Shown here: in pieces, positions 33,571 through 42,874 of the stretch | Layout: each line of letters begins with the position of its first letter | Position numbering within the stretch: the first letter of the stretch is position 1 | Assembly: GCF_004827385.1 (NCBI RefSeq) | Contig: NZ_SRXN01000007.1 | Location: 158,122-222,121, forward strand | Length of the DNA: 64,000 bases | Reading direction: 5' to 3' | Source of the DNA: Ensifer sp. MPMI2T | Lineage (GTDB): Bacteria; Pseudomonadota; Alphaproteobacteria; Rhizobiales; Rhizobiaceae | Translations under genes and position numbers: made by a program | Notes under the pieces: generated by a model | What the model was told of the DNA's origin: nothing | Database searches by the model: none | What the model saw: only the letters and a program-made list of their open reading frames with translations

Positions 33571-33917
33571 GCCGCAGCCTGCGTGCCGATCGTCGCCAGC
33601 ATCTCGATGTAGCGGTTCTTCTGGTCTGTGTTCACTGGCGGCGACGTAATGGCGTAGACAGCACCAGAGCGCGCATCGACTGCCCGCCAGGTTGCGTCTA
33701 TGGCACGCGTAGCAGCATGCGAACGCACCTTAATCGTTACCGGCTGCAGACCTTGCAGGCGCGCGCCCATGACCGCCTCAGACCCCATGCGCGGGATAAT
33801 CTCAGCGTGATCGGTGAAGACTGTGGCAAAGTCGCCGACGGTTTCATTCCAGTATCCGTCCGATTCAACGGTGCGCTGCTGGAAGTGCAGTGACGCGCGA
33901 AGCTTACCTGCGGTCAT
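33567..33917 (-). CDS. Head-tail adaptor (Phage_H_T_join family)
   Basis: 116 residues. It starts MTAGKLRASLHFQQRT, and a long N-terminal strand with W at VESDGYWNETV and DARSGAVYAITSPP are usual. It closes the portal-connector complex. It is coupled to both neighbours. Confidence 0.82.
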   Translation of the reverse strand: MTAGKLRASLHFQQRTVESDGYWNETVGDFATVFTDHAEIIPRMGSEAVMGARLQGLQPVTIKVRSHAATRAIDATWRAVDARSGAVYAITSPPVNTDQKNRYIEMLATIGTQAAA

Positions 33918-34084
33918 TTTGCAGCCTTTCCTTGGCGGGGTCTTTCGACAGGCTCAGCCCTGCCCGCCGCAATGGCTGCAGCAGCGCAGGCGCGCGTTAC
34001 ATTCTTCACGTCACCCGCCTTGAATGCGATCGTGACTGGTGGTCGAGGCTTCCAGTCGTAGTCGGCCAGAAACCTCATCCACAT
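33914..34084 (-). CDS. 56-residue head-tail region protein
   Basis: From the ATG at 34084, overlapping the previous stop (TAATG). The sequence is MWMRFLADYDWKPRP followed by a basic tail rich in Ala. Proteins of this size and start are common between capsid decoration and adaptor genes in rhizobial phages. Function unknown. Confidence 0.65.
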   Translation of the reverse strand: MWMRFLADYDWKPRPPVTIAFKAGDVKNVTRACAAAAIAAGRAEPVERPRQGKAAK

Positions 34085-34494
34085 TACAAGCTCACATTCG
34101 GAAACTGGATATCGACGGCAAGAACGCTCGTCGACTTGGCCAAACCGATCAGGCAGACGTACTCGCCAGCGCCTACATCTGCGAGAGGACACAGGCCACC
34201 GGCCGTGTCGGATAGATAAATTGCCTGCCCCGCCGTTAGGACGGCGCCAACCGTAAGGTCGCCGCTCTTGTGCACCGTGATCGGCTGGCCGTCGGAGGCG
34301 CCGTTAAGGGCGATACCGCCAGCTTGGCGAGCGGCAGCGGTTGCCGAGTTGCTGTCTGCCAACATCCACTTCTTCGTGGACGTGTTCTGGTACACGGCTT
34401 TGCCGGCCGTAATCGTCTCTCCCGCAGTGCCGTGCACCTGTGCGGAGTTGCTGCCGGCGATGATCGCCGACGGTGTCAGTACTAGATCGGCCAT
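34084..34494 (-). CDS. DUF2190-like capsid decoration protein
   Basis: 136 residues, Ala/Gly/Thr-rich beta protein. AGETITAGKAVYQN and AVLTAGQAIYLSDTAGG are repeats of the decoration-protein type. It probably stabilises the capsid. Located where a decoration gene is often found. Confidence 0.72.
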   Translation of the reverse strand: MADLVLTPSAIIAGSNSAQVHGTAGETITAGKAVYQNTSTKKWMLADSNSATAAARQAGGIALNGASDGQPITVHKSGDLTVGAVLTAGQAIYLSDTAGGLCPLADVGAGEYVCLIGLAKSTSVLAVDIQFPNVSL

Positions 34495-34542
34495 CAGTGT
34501 TCTCCTGCGCTACGCGCGCCTGTTTTTCTGTCGCCCCGCAGT

Positions 34543-35100
34543 TCACACGCGGGCGAACCAAGTGAAGTTGAGGTCGGTTTCGATCACCGCGCCAGATGCG
34601 GTGGCCCATTCGTCCACAGCGCGGTCGACGCCAAAACGGAAACGAGGATCTGGGTTCCGGTAGTCATGGCCCCCGACCCAGCCGCCTTCTTTTACCTTCG
34701 GCAGCCACGCGGCAATGTCGGCCTTCACCCCCTCATAGGAGTGATCGGCGTCGATGAAGACCAGATCAAGAGAGCCGTCGTCCACCTTCTCTGCCGCCTC
34801 TACGGACGGAGCCGCGAGCACCTTCACCCGCTTGCCAAACCTTGCCACCCTCGACATGGCTTCGCGCTTATGGGCGTCGGCCCTCCGCTTGTCGTGCTTT
34901 GAGTGGTCGTCGTTGGTTGCCTTGTAGTGGTCGGGCTGTTCGCTTGCCGGCGCCCAACTGTCTACGAGAACCATGCTCGCGCCAGACTTGGAAAGAACGT
35001 GCTCGGAAAGCTTTGCCAGAAGCACGCCGATCTCGGCCATTGCTCCGTTGTTGGGCAGGCGCCGTAATATGGCGGCTCCCCGTTGTGCTACTGGAGTCAT
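34543..35100 (-). CDS. Class I SAM-dependent methyltransferase (Methyltransf_24 type)
   Basis: 185 residues. GAMAEIGVLLAKLSEHVL gives the SAM loop, and LDLVFIDADHSYEGVK, WLPKVKEGGWVGGHDY the characteristic Asp-rich and final motif. It resembles the methyltransferases of capsule or O-antigen clusters (cephalosporin hydroxylase/Methyltransf_24 group). It is out of place among head genes and adjoins a glycosyltransferase. Probably modifies a sugar or a virion protein. Confidence 0.75.
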   Translation of the reverse strand: MTPVAQRGAAILRRLPNNGAMAEIGVLLAKLSEHVLSKSGASMVLVDSWAPASEQPDHYKATNDDHSKHDKRRADAHKREAMSRVARFGKRVKVLAAPSVEAAEKVDDGSLDLVFIDADHSYEGVKADIAAWLPKVKEGGWVGGHDYRNPDPRFRFGVDRAVDEWATASGAVIETDLNFTWFARV

Positions 35101-35687
35101 TCAACCTCCCAGGGCCGCGGCCTTCCGTGGAAAATAATCACACTCGTTCCCTCAGGAACTCCGCGCTTGCAGTGAACCTTCCAGCTGCAAATTGCGCCAG
35201 GAGCGACGTCCTGCCACTTCTGCACGCTTTTGCCCCAGACACTTTCCAGAAAACCCTGGTCGCCCCATTTCTCGCGGGTGACGCATTCGCGCATGTGCTT
35301 GTTAGGGTTGGCGGTGAACGCCTCCCACGCAACGGCTGCGGCGTCTGGGGTGATGTACATCATGCTCGACTGCATGCGCTCAGGGAAATAGAAGTCGCGC
35401 AGAGCTGTTAGATCTTTGACGCCAGCAATGGCGCCTAGCGGCCCCCGTATGGTGGTGTCGAGGTCGAAATATAGCAGGCCGCTGCCGATGACATCTGGCC
35501 GGCATAGCTCCAACTTTGGCCACCATCTGGGCCAATCGTGCTTAAGAGGTATGCGACCTGGAACTTCAACGTCGCTGAGGCACACGAATTCAGCCCCAGG
35601 CACGTGCTCGGATGTTTGCTTATGCAGTCTCTCGACGTGCTTGGGGCCGTATTCTTTTCCGTTTCGGAGGACGGTTGCTATACGCAT
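35097..35687 (-). CDS. Glycosyltransferase-like protein (GT8-like)
   Basis: 196 residues. The DxD motif is in LLYFDLDTTI (75-77), with a preceding CLSD and a C-terminal IIFHGRPRPWE. The C-terminal H-G-R-P pattern is seen in glycogenin-like folds. The acceptor is unknown; neighbours suggest decoration of a virion or surface glycan. Coupled to the methyltransferase by four bases. Confidence 0.72.
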   Translation of the reverse strand: MRIATVLRNGKEYGPKHVERLHKQTSEHVPGAEFVCLSDVEVPGRIPLKHDWPRWWPKLELCRPDVIGSGLLYFDLDTTIRGPLGAIAGVKDLTALRDFYFPERMQSSMMYITPDAAAVAWEAFTANPNKHMRECVTREKWGDQGFLESVWGKSVQKWQDVAPGAICSWKVHCKRGVPEGTSVIIFHGRPRPWEVE

Positions 35688-36031
35688 TCGCCCTCACTCT
35701 CTATGAAGGTTCGCCAGACACGATACGGCGCCAGCAGCGCCCGAACAGCGCGGGGCAGGACTGCGTCGCCCTCAAGCTTGGGATCCGCTTCTCGATTTTC
35801 GTAAAGGTCGCCAACGAGGAGAAGGATCGCCGCTTTTATTGGCGCGGTGACTTCGATAGCCGTTCCGTCGTCTCCGGAAGTTGGTGAGCCGCCCTCGACG
35901 TAGACTTCGCGATCAAGATATTCGGTTACGATTGATTCGGCCGCAGCTTGATACGCCTCGATTTCAACGTCATCATCCGAGAAACTGACGCGCAGGTGTT
36001 TCTTCACCAGCGCTAGGTCAAGCAAAGCCAT
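35678..36031 (-). CDS. Head-tail connector (gp6-like)
   Basis: 117 residues from the ATG at 36031 (MALLDLALVKKHLRVSFSDD). The LDLALVKKHLRV and IKAAILLLVGDLYENRE blocks are diagnostic for the connector. It forms a ring below the portal. It overlaps both neighbouring non-structural genes. Confidence 0.85.
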   Translation of the reverse strand: MALLDLALVKKHLRVSFSDDDVEIEAYQAAAESIVTEYLDREVYVEGGSPTSGDDGTAIEVTAPIKAAILLLVGDLYENREADPKLEGDAVLPRAVRALLAPYRVWRTFIESEGECV

Positions 36032-36506
36032 CAATTGCCTCCTCAAGGCGCATTTTTGGAAAAGCCGAAAGGGCGCTCTGCATCGACGCGTTGATCACTT
36101 CAACGCCAGCATCCGCGAGCACCGGGGCAGCCAAATCCAAGCAGCGACGCCAGCGGTTCACGTTGGTTACCGTCGGATTTTGCAGACCAGAGACGTGTTT
36201 TCCGTGCCAGTGCAACCCCATATCGAGGCGCATGTCGAAGCCCACGAGAACAATTCTCTTGGCCCCGAACTGGGCGGCCAGATTAAGAGAATGGAAGCCC
36301 CCATTCCCGCCCCATCCCACGACGCCGAAGCTCGACAGGTGCATGCGATCATCGTTTCGGATGATCTTGATGCGCCGCAGATTCCATTCTTGCGGCGATC
36401 TATACCCGTCGTGACTGATCTTCAGACCGGAAAAGTCAGGGACGCCGCTATACTTCTTCCACCACGCCTCATCGCACGCGTAGAGAACGTCAGCCCATGG
36501 CGCCAA
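36018..36506 (-). CDS. DUF115-like nucleotide-sugar-related phage protein
   Basis: 162 residues from TTG 36504-36506; the frame is open upstream and encodes a natural-looking TVNNSWQLAPWADVLY. No ATG or GTG lies in that upstream part, which runs into the previous gene. RIVLVGFDMR and the N-terminal PWADVLYACDEAWW resemble DUF115/MptE-like Rossmann proteins that work with nucleotide sugars. The true start is uncertain (non-canonical start or loss of the N-terminus). Confidence 0.55.
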   Translation of the reverse strand: MAPWADVLYACDEAWWKKYSGVPDFSGLKISHDGYRSPQEWNLRRIKIIRNDDRMHLSSFGVVGWGGNGGFHSLNLAAQFGAKRIVLVGFDMRLDMGLHWHGKHVSGLQNPTVTNVNRWRRCLDLAAPVLADAGVEVINASMQSALSAFPKMRLEEAIDGFA

Positions 36507-36529
36507 TTGCCACGAATTGTTGACCGTTA

Positions 36530-36832
36530 TTACTCGGCATCTTCCTCGGGCAATTTCGAGCGGCGTCGACGAGGCTGACGGCCCTCCTGCAACGATGACA
36601 GCGCATCGTCCCCGCCAATCAGGCCACCAGTCAGGCGCTCCTTGAAAGGGCTGGCGACGCTCGCCTCCCCTTCGTCGCTCCGCGCCTGCGGGACAACCAC
36701 CTCATCGCTAAAGGCTATAGCGTAGCCCTTGGCGATAAGTTGCGAGCCTCTATGGCCTGCAACATCAACAACCGTCCCTTTGCGGACAATTGCGCCCTCG
36801 CCATAGAAGGTCTTCAGTGCGCGAATTTTCAT
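36530..36832 (-). CDS. Small head-region protein
   Basis: 100 residues from the ATG at 36832 (MKIRALKTFYGEGAIVRKG). A beta-barrel-like N-terminus with KGTVVDV and KGYAIAF, and a basic/acidic C-terminal tail. Similar proteins follow the capsid gene in rhizobial phages; role unknown, possibly capsid-associated. Confidence 0.65.
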   Translation of the reverse strand: MKIRALKTFYGEGAIVRKGTVVDVAGHRGSQLIAKGYAIAFSDEVVVPQARSDEGEASVASPFKERLTGGLIGGDDALSSLQEGRQPRRRRSKLPEEDAE

Positions 36833-36888
36833 GAAAATCTCCAATAGAAGAGGGAGCGCAAACGCGCCCCCTCAATATTCGCTAGACG

Positions 36889-38121
36889 TTAGGCGGTCGC
36901 GGTCGTCAGTGTGTCAACATCACCTGTGACGAAAGCTTCAGGTCTGTAAACCGCAAGAGCAAGTCGCTCCTCAGCCCTTATGGTAAACATATTTTTCTCA
37001 AAATCATCGACGTTCTCGCTCGAGAGCAGAACTTCGATTTCGAGGCGATCGAAGATCTGGGCCGCCATGTTAAAGGCGCCCGTAAGGAACTCTCCGGACG
37101 CCATGGCCTGCGTCGAAACAACCGGCAGGTTCCAGAGAAGCGGCTGCGTGCCGTTCTGCGGGTTGCCGATGATGTAGCGGCCTTCGCTGTCCTTGGTGAG
37201 TTCGATGCGAGCCCAGTCAATCGGGTTCAGGACGAACGCGGTTGCCGGATACTCGGCAAGAACTACCTGCAGGATGGCGAGGCGCAGACGGTCGATTGCG
37301 GTTTCGCTGGTCGCGTTGAACGACGGAGCGAACGCAGAAGCCTGCGGCACGATACCGTTGATGTTCTGGCCAGTGCCGTCGCCATTGAGAAGCTGCTGCT
37401 CTTCCTTGAACTGCAGGCCATAGCGAGCTCGGCCGTCGATGTAGGAGCGCAGGCCGGGTGCGTCGTCGAGGATCTGACGCGATGCCTTGAAGATGTGCGC
37501 GATGGTGCGAACCGGCGCGCTCTCAAGGTCAAACGTGATATCAGACTTCGGCTTGGTCGTGCCTTCCGTGACAACGTCTGCGTTGTTGGTATAGCCGGTT
37601 TCCTTGACGTACTCGACGTTGCCGGCGCTGGTCTGGCCAGGCATCAGCAGATCGCGGATCGTCATGACGCGATTCGGGGAGGCAATGATGCCAGGAACGC
37701 GGGCAGAGCCTACGAGCGAAGTTGCCGGAGAGCGGCCAGCGCCGACGGTCGTGTTGGCGGACGTGATGTCGGCCATTTCACCGCGGTTGATCTTCACGCG
37801 AACTGAGCCACGCGACGCGCCGTCGAGATTCGCCTTCTGGAAGGCTTCGCTCTCGAGCACGAGCTCGCCAAGCGACTTGAAGCCAACTTCCATGGCATCC
37901 TTCTCGCGAGCGGCGCGCTTCTCAAGGCCGGCAAGGCGCGAGGAAACTTCACCGAGCTCCGAGAGAGCCTTGTCGGTCTTGTCCTTCAGATCCTGCGAAA
38001 CTTCGCCAGTTGCGGCAAGCTTCGCGGTAAAGTCGGAGCCGAGGTTCTGTACCTGCTCCTTGATCGACGCCAAAGAGGTGCCGAGCTCGCCGATCTTATC
38101 GGCAAGGTTATTATCAGCCAT
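36889..38121 (-). CDS. Major capsid protein, HK97 fold
   Basis: 410 residues from the ATG at 38121. An N-terminal coiled delta-like region (to about 110) is followed by the HK97 shell domain, with GRSPATSLVGSARVPGII, a DLLMPGQTSAGNVEYVKETG block, GDGTGQNINGIV, PLLWNLPVVSTQAMASGEFLTGAF and the C-terminal AEERLALAVYRPEAF. The first about 120 residues are probably removed by the S49 protease encoded upstream. Confidence 0.93.
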   Translation of the reverse strand: MADNNLADKIGELGTSLASIKEQVQNLGSDFTAKLAATGEVSQDLKDKTDKALSELGEVSSRLAGLEKRAAREKDAMEVGFKSLGELVLESEAFQKANLDGASRGSVRVKINRGEMADITSANTTVGAGRSPATSLVGSARVPGIIASPNRVMTIRDLLMPGQTSAGNVEYVKETGYTNNADVVTEGTTKPKSDITFDLESAPVRTIAHIFKASRQILDDAPGLRSYIDGRARYGLQFKEEQQLLNGDGTGQNINGIVPQASAFAPSFNATSETAIDRLRLAILQVVLAEYPATAFVLNPIDWARIELTKDSEGRYIIGNPQNGTQPLLWNLPVVSTQAMASGEFLTGAFNMAAQIFDRLEIEVLLSSENVDDFEKNMFTIRAEERLALAVYRPEAFVTGDVDTLTTATA

Positions 38122-38135
38122 AAGGGCCTCCAATG

Positions 38136-39251
38136 TTAGATTTTGAATGTTTTCGCTTCGGTCAGAAGCCTTTCGACCGCTGCCAAAGCGGCAGCATCCG
38201 CATCGTCATCAGGAGCCCCCTGATCATCCTTGAGGTAGAGCCGAGCGGCCCGCTCTGCCTCAGAGTTCGAAAGACCAACAAGACCCTTGAGGCCGTTTTC
38301 AAACTCTCGTTTCGTGATAGGTTCGCCATCGCGTATCTTCGCGACCAGCAGCGAGGCGGCCTCGGCCTTGGCCATGTTGGCCGCCTTCACGCGCCTGACG
38401 TAGGCCGGCTGCGTGTCGGCGCCAAAGCGCTCAAGCGTCTCATCCAGCGTGGCTACGCGGTCAACCATGCCGCGATCCAGAAGAGTTTCGGCGTAGAACA
38501 CGCGCCCCTGGCCAAAATGGTCCTCAACTTTCGACGACGTCACGCCGCGCCCCTCCGCAACGGCAGCAACAAACCGGCCATACGAGCGGTTCACGCCGTC
38601 TTGGATGTGCTCCAGGGCCTCTTTGCTAAGCGGCTCCGTCTCGTTCCCCTCGACCTTGTTCTTTCCTGCCGAGATGTAGGTACGCTTAATGCCTCGCTTC
38701 TCAAGCGCGGCCGAGATGTCGTCGTGGGCTGTATAAACGCCAATGGATCCGGCACGGCCGGACGGAGTGACAACAATCTCGTCGGCAGAGGACGACAGCC
38801 AATACGCAGCACTTGCCGCAAGGCTGTTGACCTGCGCAATGATCGGCTTTTCCCCGCCGCGCACGCGGCGAATCTCAGAGGCAAGTTCCTCCGTGCCTGG
38901 AACGCTGCCGCCGGGACTGTCAACGTCAAGCACAACAGCCTTGACGTCCTCGTTCGATAGGGCGGAATGAAGGGCCTTCTTTATGGCGGCGTAAGACGTG
39001 CCGCCTGACATCGCCGAAAACGCATCCATTTTGTTTGCGAGAACGCCGTAAATGGGGATTACAGCCACTTTGCCGTCCACATCGGCAATTTCCTTGGCTC
39101 GCTCATCACTCACCGCAGTAGCAAACTCAGACGAGAACAACTTCTCGCCCTCCGCCCTAGCCACCAGAATGTCAGCCAGAACGCCCAGTTTTTCGCGCTG
39201 AATCGCCCACGGCTCGGCCATGAAGGCCGTCAAAACGTGTTCAAATTTCAT
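38136..39251 (-). CDS. S49 (SppA-like) prohead maturation protease
   Basis: 371 residues. The AVIPIYGVLANK block and VLDVDSPGGSVPGTEEL are family hallmarks. The catalytic Ser lies in NSLAASAAYW and the Lys in the GKNKVEGNETE region. A C-terminal Asp/Ala-rich tail may act as scaffold. It processes the capsid delta domain. Typical gene order portal-protease-capsid. Confidence 0.9.
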   Translation of the reverse strand: MKFEHVLTAFMAEPWAIQREKLGVLADILVARAEGEKLFSSEFATAVSDERAKEIADVDGKVAVIPIYGVLANKMDAFSAMSGGTSYAAIKKALHSALSNEDVKAVVLDVDSPGGSVPGTEELASEIRRVRGGEKPIIAQVNSLAASAAYWLSSSADEIVVTPSGRAGSIGVYTAHDDISAALEKRGIKRTYISAGKNKVEGNETEPLSKEALEHIQDGVNRSYGRFVAAVAEGRGVTSSKVEDHFGQGRVFYAETLLDRGMVDRVATLDETLERFGADTQPAYVRRVKAANMAKAEAASLLVAKIRDGEPITKREFENGLKGLVGLSNSEAERAARLYLKDDQGAPDDDADAAALAAVERLLTEAKTFKI

Positions 39252-39262
39252 GATTTTTCCCG

Positions 39263-40486
39263 TTAAGCCGCGATTTTCGGCTGGTTCTGCGCTTCTTTCG
39301 GCGCTGTTCCGAGCATATCCAGCGGAGTCATCGTCCCGTTGACGATTGATCTGTTGCCACCCTTTACCGGCGCCTTGTCTTCGTAGGCGCGAGCCTCATC
39401 GACAAGATAGATGCCGTTGGTGACCATCTTCGACAGGAACTCCGCACGCGCTTGGCTATCGCCGCGCAGCAGCTCTTCCATGTTGAACTTCACCTTGGTC
39501 GTTTTGCGCGTTTTTTCGTCGAGCAAATCCCGATAGATGGCAGCCTCGATGCGCTTCAGCATCGGACGCATGCAGGTTTTGGTAAATTGCAGTATCAACT
39601 GCTCAATGCCACTACCCCACGTAGTTGTGCCGTTGGCTGCATGGCCGATCATGACCGGCGGGACGCCGAAAATCCGGCATATTTGCTCGACGCTAAACTG
39701 CCTGGTCTCAAGCATCTGCGCGTCTTGCGGGTTGATGCTCAACGGATACGGCTTAAAACCAGCCTCTAGAACGGTTACGCCGCCCGCCTTCTCCGCTCCA
39801 GCAAACTGCTTCAGCGTGTCGGCTATTTGCTTGCGCTGTTCCGGCTTAAGGGTTTGATCCGAGCTAATGAGCAACGACGAAAGGAGGCCGTTGGCAAACA
39901 TCTTGCCTGCCGCTTTTTCGGCCGCAAGAGAGTTGCCGATGGTGTTCCGCACGACGCCGATCGGGGAGAGGCCGCGATCGCACTCCGGCATCAAGTAGCC
40001 GCGGACGTGAAACATTCGATCTTCACGAATGCGCCGAACCTTGCCGTTTTCTTTGTACTCGAAGTATCGCTCGTTCCGATCATTCCGGCACACATCAACG
40101 TTAAGCGGATGAAGAGGGTTGAGCGCGATGAGCCGATCGCCGTTCATCTTCTTCTCTGCGAAGAAGTTACCGTCTAGGCAGAGGCACAGGGCGACCATCG
40201 ACCAGAATTCTGGCGCGGTCTCGTCCATGTTCGGCATGTCGTGAAGGATTTCGTAGAGAGGATCGTCCTTCGCGATCGTAACGCCGTCCTCTCCGTAGAC
40301 CATGCAAGGAAGAGTGCCGGCCGCGTTTTGGATGAGGTTGACGCAGGCCCACACGGCGTCAAGCTGCAGGGCTTTTTCCAAGGTAACGACCTCACCTGAA
40401 GTCGTCCCAAGGCCGAAAAACCCACGCCAGAACTCGCCGTCCGTGAGCTTGATGGGCTTCCCCACCCATCTATCAAAAAAGCCCAT
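39263..40486 (-). CDS. Portal protein, HK97 family
   Basis: 407 residues. It starts MGFFDRWVGKPIKLTDGEF. The AVWACVNLIQNAAGTLPCMVY, HVRGYLMPECDRGLSPIGVVRN and EQICRIFGVPPVMIGH blocks are typical for HK97 portals. A dodecameric ring at one vertex, through which DNA is packed and leaves. Confidence 0.93.
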   Translation of the reverse strand: MGFFDRWVGKPIKLTDGEFWRGFFGLGTTSGEVVTLEKALQLDAVWACVNLIQNAAGTLPCMVYGEDGVTIAKDDPLYEILHDMPNMDETAPEFWSMVALCLCLDGNFFAEKKMNGDRLIALNPLHPLNVDVCRNDRNERYFEYKENGKVRRIREDRMFHVRGYLMPECDRGLSPIGVVRNTIGNSLAAEKAAGKMFANGLLSSLLISSDQTLKPEQRKQIADTLKQFAGAEKAGGVTVLEAGFKPYPLSINPQDAQMLETRQFSVEQICRIFGVPPVMIGHAANGTTTWGSGIEQLILQFTKTCMRPMLKRIEAAIYRDLLDEKTRKTTKVKFNMEELLRGDSQARAEFLSKMVTNGIYLVDEARAYEDKAPVKGGNRSIVNGTMTPLDMLGTAPKEAQNQPKIAA

Positions 40487-40501
40487 AGCCGCCCTTTCTG
40501 G

Positions 40502-42427
40502 CTACCAGGTTACTGTGATCATGTTGTTGACGAAGTCGTCGAGGTTAGCGTCTGGTGCGGCCGCACCGTCGACAGCGGCGCCAACGGCCATGCAGAGGGC
40601 CACGGCAGCATCTATTCGCCTGTGCGCCAAAGTCTTGACAAGATACTTGTTTTGAAGCGCATCCGGCTTGCTGAATGTGGCAGCCATCATTGCGGTCATG
40701 AGAAGCGGATTGCTTCTCAGTCGGATTCTTCCGTCAACGATAAGGGACTCAACCTCGCGGATTGATCCTGGCATCCAAAGTCCACCGGGTTCCGGAAGCC
40801 CCTCAGCCTGCGCCTGCTCGACAAGAGCCTCATCTGGATTGCTCCGCCGCAAGCCGCCCTGCGGGTGGTTGCGGTGTACCAGATCGAGGCCGAGCTTGCC
40901 GCACTCCTCCATGAACTCGGCGTAGGCGTACTGATCGTACGCAATGGCCTTGATATCTAGTATCTTTGACGACCGGAGAACGCTATAGGCCACGTAATCG
41001 TAGCGTATTCGCTCGCCAGGAATCGCCATCAGGTGCTTATCGGCCACCCACTGGAGGTAAGGGGCCTTATCCTTGTCGGCGCGCTCTTTGAGTGTGTCTG
41101 CCGGCGTGAAGCTATCAACCCACGCATCGAACGTTGGCGCAAGGAACGTGCTGCCGTCTGGCCTCGTCATTTCTTTGTGCCCAGTTGGCACGACGTAGGC
41201 GACGCAGGTCATGTCCTTGTGCGACGAAAGATCAACGCCGAGAAACGCAGGCTTGCCCTCGTGTTCCTCGATGTCAAAGTCGGACATCACCGACTCGACC
41301 GTCTTTCTCGGCATCCAAGACGAATGGGCGTCGGTCCAAACGCAGAAATACAGGCGCAAAATGCCGGGAGCATCGCTCGGAAAATTCTTCGCAAATGCGA
41401 CCTGAGAGGCGATGTACTCTTTGCTGACCGTTATGCCCATTAACGGGTTGGTTTTCATCCAGCACGAGTCATCCTCGAAAGGATCGTCGTCCTTATCGAG
41501 AGCGCAAACGTAAGAAAACAACTCGTCCGAGCCAGGCCACGTCTCCCCGACGTAGGCATACTCTTCGTCTGGCGTTTGCGTCCCCGCTGCAACAGCACAG
41601 GCCATCTCATGCTCGCGCCAGCAGACCGAAAGCCTGTCGCTTCCGCTGTTCGTTATCATCATCAGCAGCGGCTGTCGGCGGAATTTAAAGCCAGCCTCCA
41701 GCATACGCATGATTTCAGGGCCGGGGTGTTCGTGTACCTCATCGCAGAGAGCGAAGTGCGGACGAAGGCCAGATCCAGTCTTGCCAGCCTCTTTCGACAT
41801 AGGCCGGAAGAATGATGACGACTTAAGGTGAGCGAGGTTATATTCCCGCTCCATCCCGCCGCTCGGCTTGATCTTGTTTTTGAAATCCGGCGTCGACTGC
41901 CGGACCATTTTCACTGCGTCCCGAAACAGAATGGACGCTTGGTCCTTTGTGGCTGCCGCCGCATAAATTTGAGCGCCTGGCTCGTTGTCGTAGACAAGGC
42001 CGTACAAGCCGATACCGCCAACTAGTGGAGACTTGCCGCAGCCTTTACCCGCCTCGATGTATGCGCGGCGGAAGCGTCGCGTTCCGTCGGCTCGCTTCCA
42101 TCCGAAAATGGAGCCTAGAATGAACTCCTGCATGGGTTGCAGAACGAACGGCTGATTATCGAACTGCCCCTCAGAGAGGCGAAGCTTGCGCTCGAAGAAG
42201 TTGAAAACACGGCGAGCGGCGGAATCATCCCAATGAAGGCCGCGATCGGCCGCGTTTGCCAAATCGTCGAGGTGCCGGCGGCAGGAGTTGCGTACGTGAG
42301 GCCCAGCCACAATAGAGCCGTCAAGAACAGCGTGCGCATATGCATTAACCCTATCCAGTGCCGGAGTTTCGTCGTCAGCCACAGCCGGCCACTTAGTCGA
42401 GGCCGTCTTCCTCGTCGTCCTCTTCAT
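40502..42427 (-). CDS. Terminase large subunit
   Basis: 641 residues. Walker A EAGKGCGKSP (125-134), a Walker B near ALCDEVHEHPG, and the RNase-H-like nuclease with FLGVDLSSHKDMT and a later Asp-rich part. It packages DNA via the portal. It overlaps the small subunit by 35 bases. Confidence 0.93.
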   Translation of the reverse strand: MKRTTRKTASTKWPAVADDETPALDRVNAYAHAVLDGSIVAGPHVRNSCRRHLDDLANAADRGLHWDDSAARRVFNFFERKLRLSEGQFDNQPFVLQPMQEFILGSIFGWKRADGTRRFRRAYIEAGKGCGKSPLVGGIGLYGLVYDNEPGAQIYAAAATKDQASILFRDAVKMVRQSTPDFKNKIKPSGGMEREYNLAHLKSSSFFRPMSKEAGKTGSGLRPHFALCDEVHEHPGPEIMRMLEAGFKFRRQPLLMMITNSGSDRLSVCWREHEMACAVAAGTQTPDEEYAYVGETWPGSDELFSYVCALDKDDDPFEDDSCWMKTNPLMGITVSKEYIASQVAFAKNFPSDAPGILRLYFCVWTDAHSSWMPRKTVESVMSDFDIEEHEGKPAFLGVDLSSHKDMTCVAYVVPTGHKEMTRPDGSTFLAPTFDAWVDSFTPADTLKERADKDKAPYLQWVADKHLMAIPGERIRYDYVAYSVLRSSKILDIKAIAYDQYAYAEFMEECGKLGLDLVHRNHPQGGLRRSNPDEALVEQAQAEGLPEPGGLWMPGSIREVESLIVDGRIRLRSNPLLMTAMMAATFSKPDALQNKYLVKTLAHRRIDAAVALCMAVGAAVDGAAAPDANLDDFVNNMITVTW

Positions 42428-42767
42428 TCGGCACCGTCACTTTTGTGGCGTCCGCAGGAGTCGCGCCCATCGCGCCGAGGCACTGCTTCAGCAGCCCCAG
42501 AGCTTGCACGCCGACTTCATCGCCAGAAACTAGGCGAGTACGCAGCGACACCGCGATTTCAAGAAGTGCCCTATGCGAGCCGTTAAGCCACGGGAGTTCG
42601 CGGCAAAAGGTTGCCCACACCTCCCTCTGATTGGCGCTCATCCACGTCGGCGGGGCGCCGATGCCCTCCTCAACGGCTGGCTCTTTGCGGTTCTTGAACC
42701 GGCCAGCATTCATTTTGTCGCGCCCCTCGACTTTAGCCTTGCCGAGGGGATTTCTCGGCCTTGCCAT
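42393..42767 (-). CDS. Terminase small subunit, P27 family
   Basis: 124 residues. The start MARPRNPLGKAKVEG and GAPPTWMSANQREVWATFCRELPW are the family signature. The acidic tail (VPNEEDDEEDGLD) overlaps the large subunit start. It recognises the packaging site. Confidence 0.9.
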   Translation of the reverse strand: MARPRNPLGKAKVEGRDKMNAGRFKNRKEPAVEEGIGAPPTWMSANQREVWATFCRELPWLNGSHRALLEIAVSLRTRLVSGDEVGVQALGLLKQCLGAMGATPADATKVTVPNEEDDEEDGLD

Positions 42768-42874
42768 GAGGGAAAAATCCTTACTTTGGGGTCAACTTTT
42801 GAATTGCAGATGCGTGCGTTCTTGGCCCACGCCGGTCCCCGCCGATGGCATCTTTCGACTTTGTTGGCACCCCG

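Noticed and set aside
34304..34609. 101-codon minus frame across the decoration gene start
   Set aside because: Arg/Gly-rich shadow of the decoration gene in another frame.
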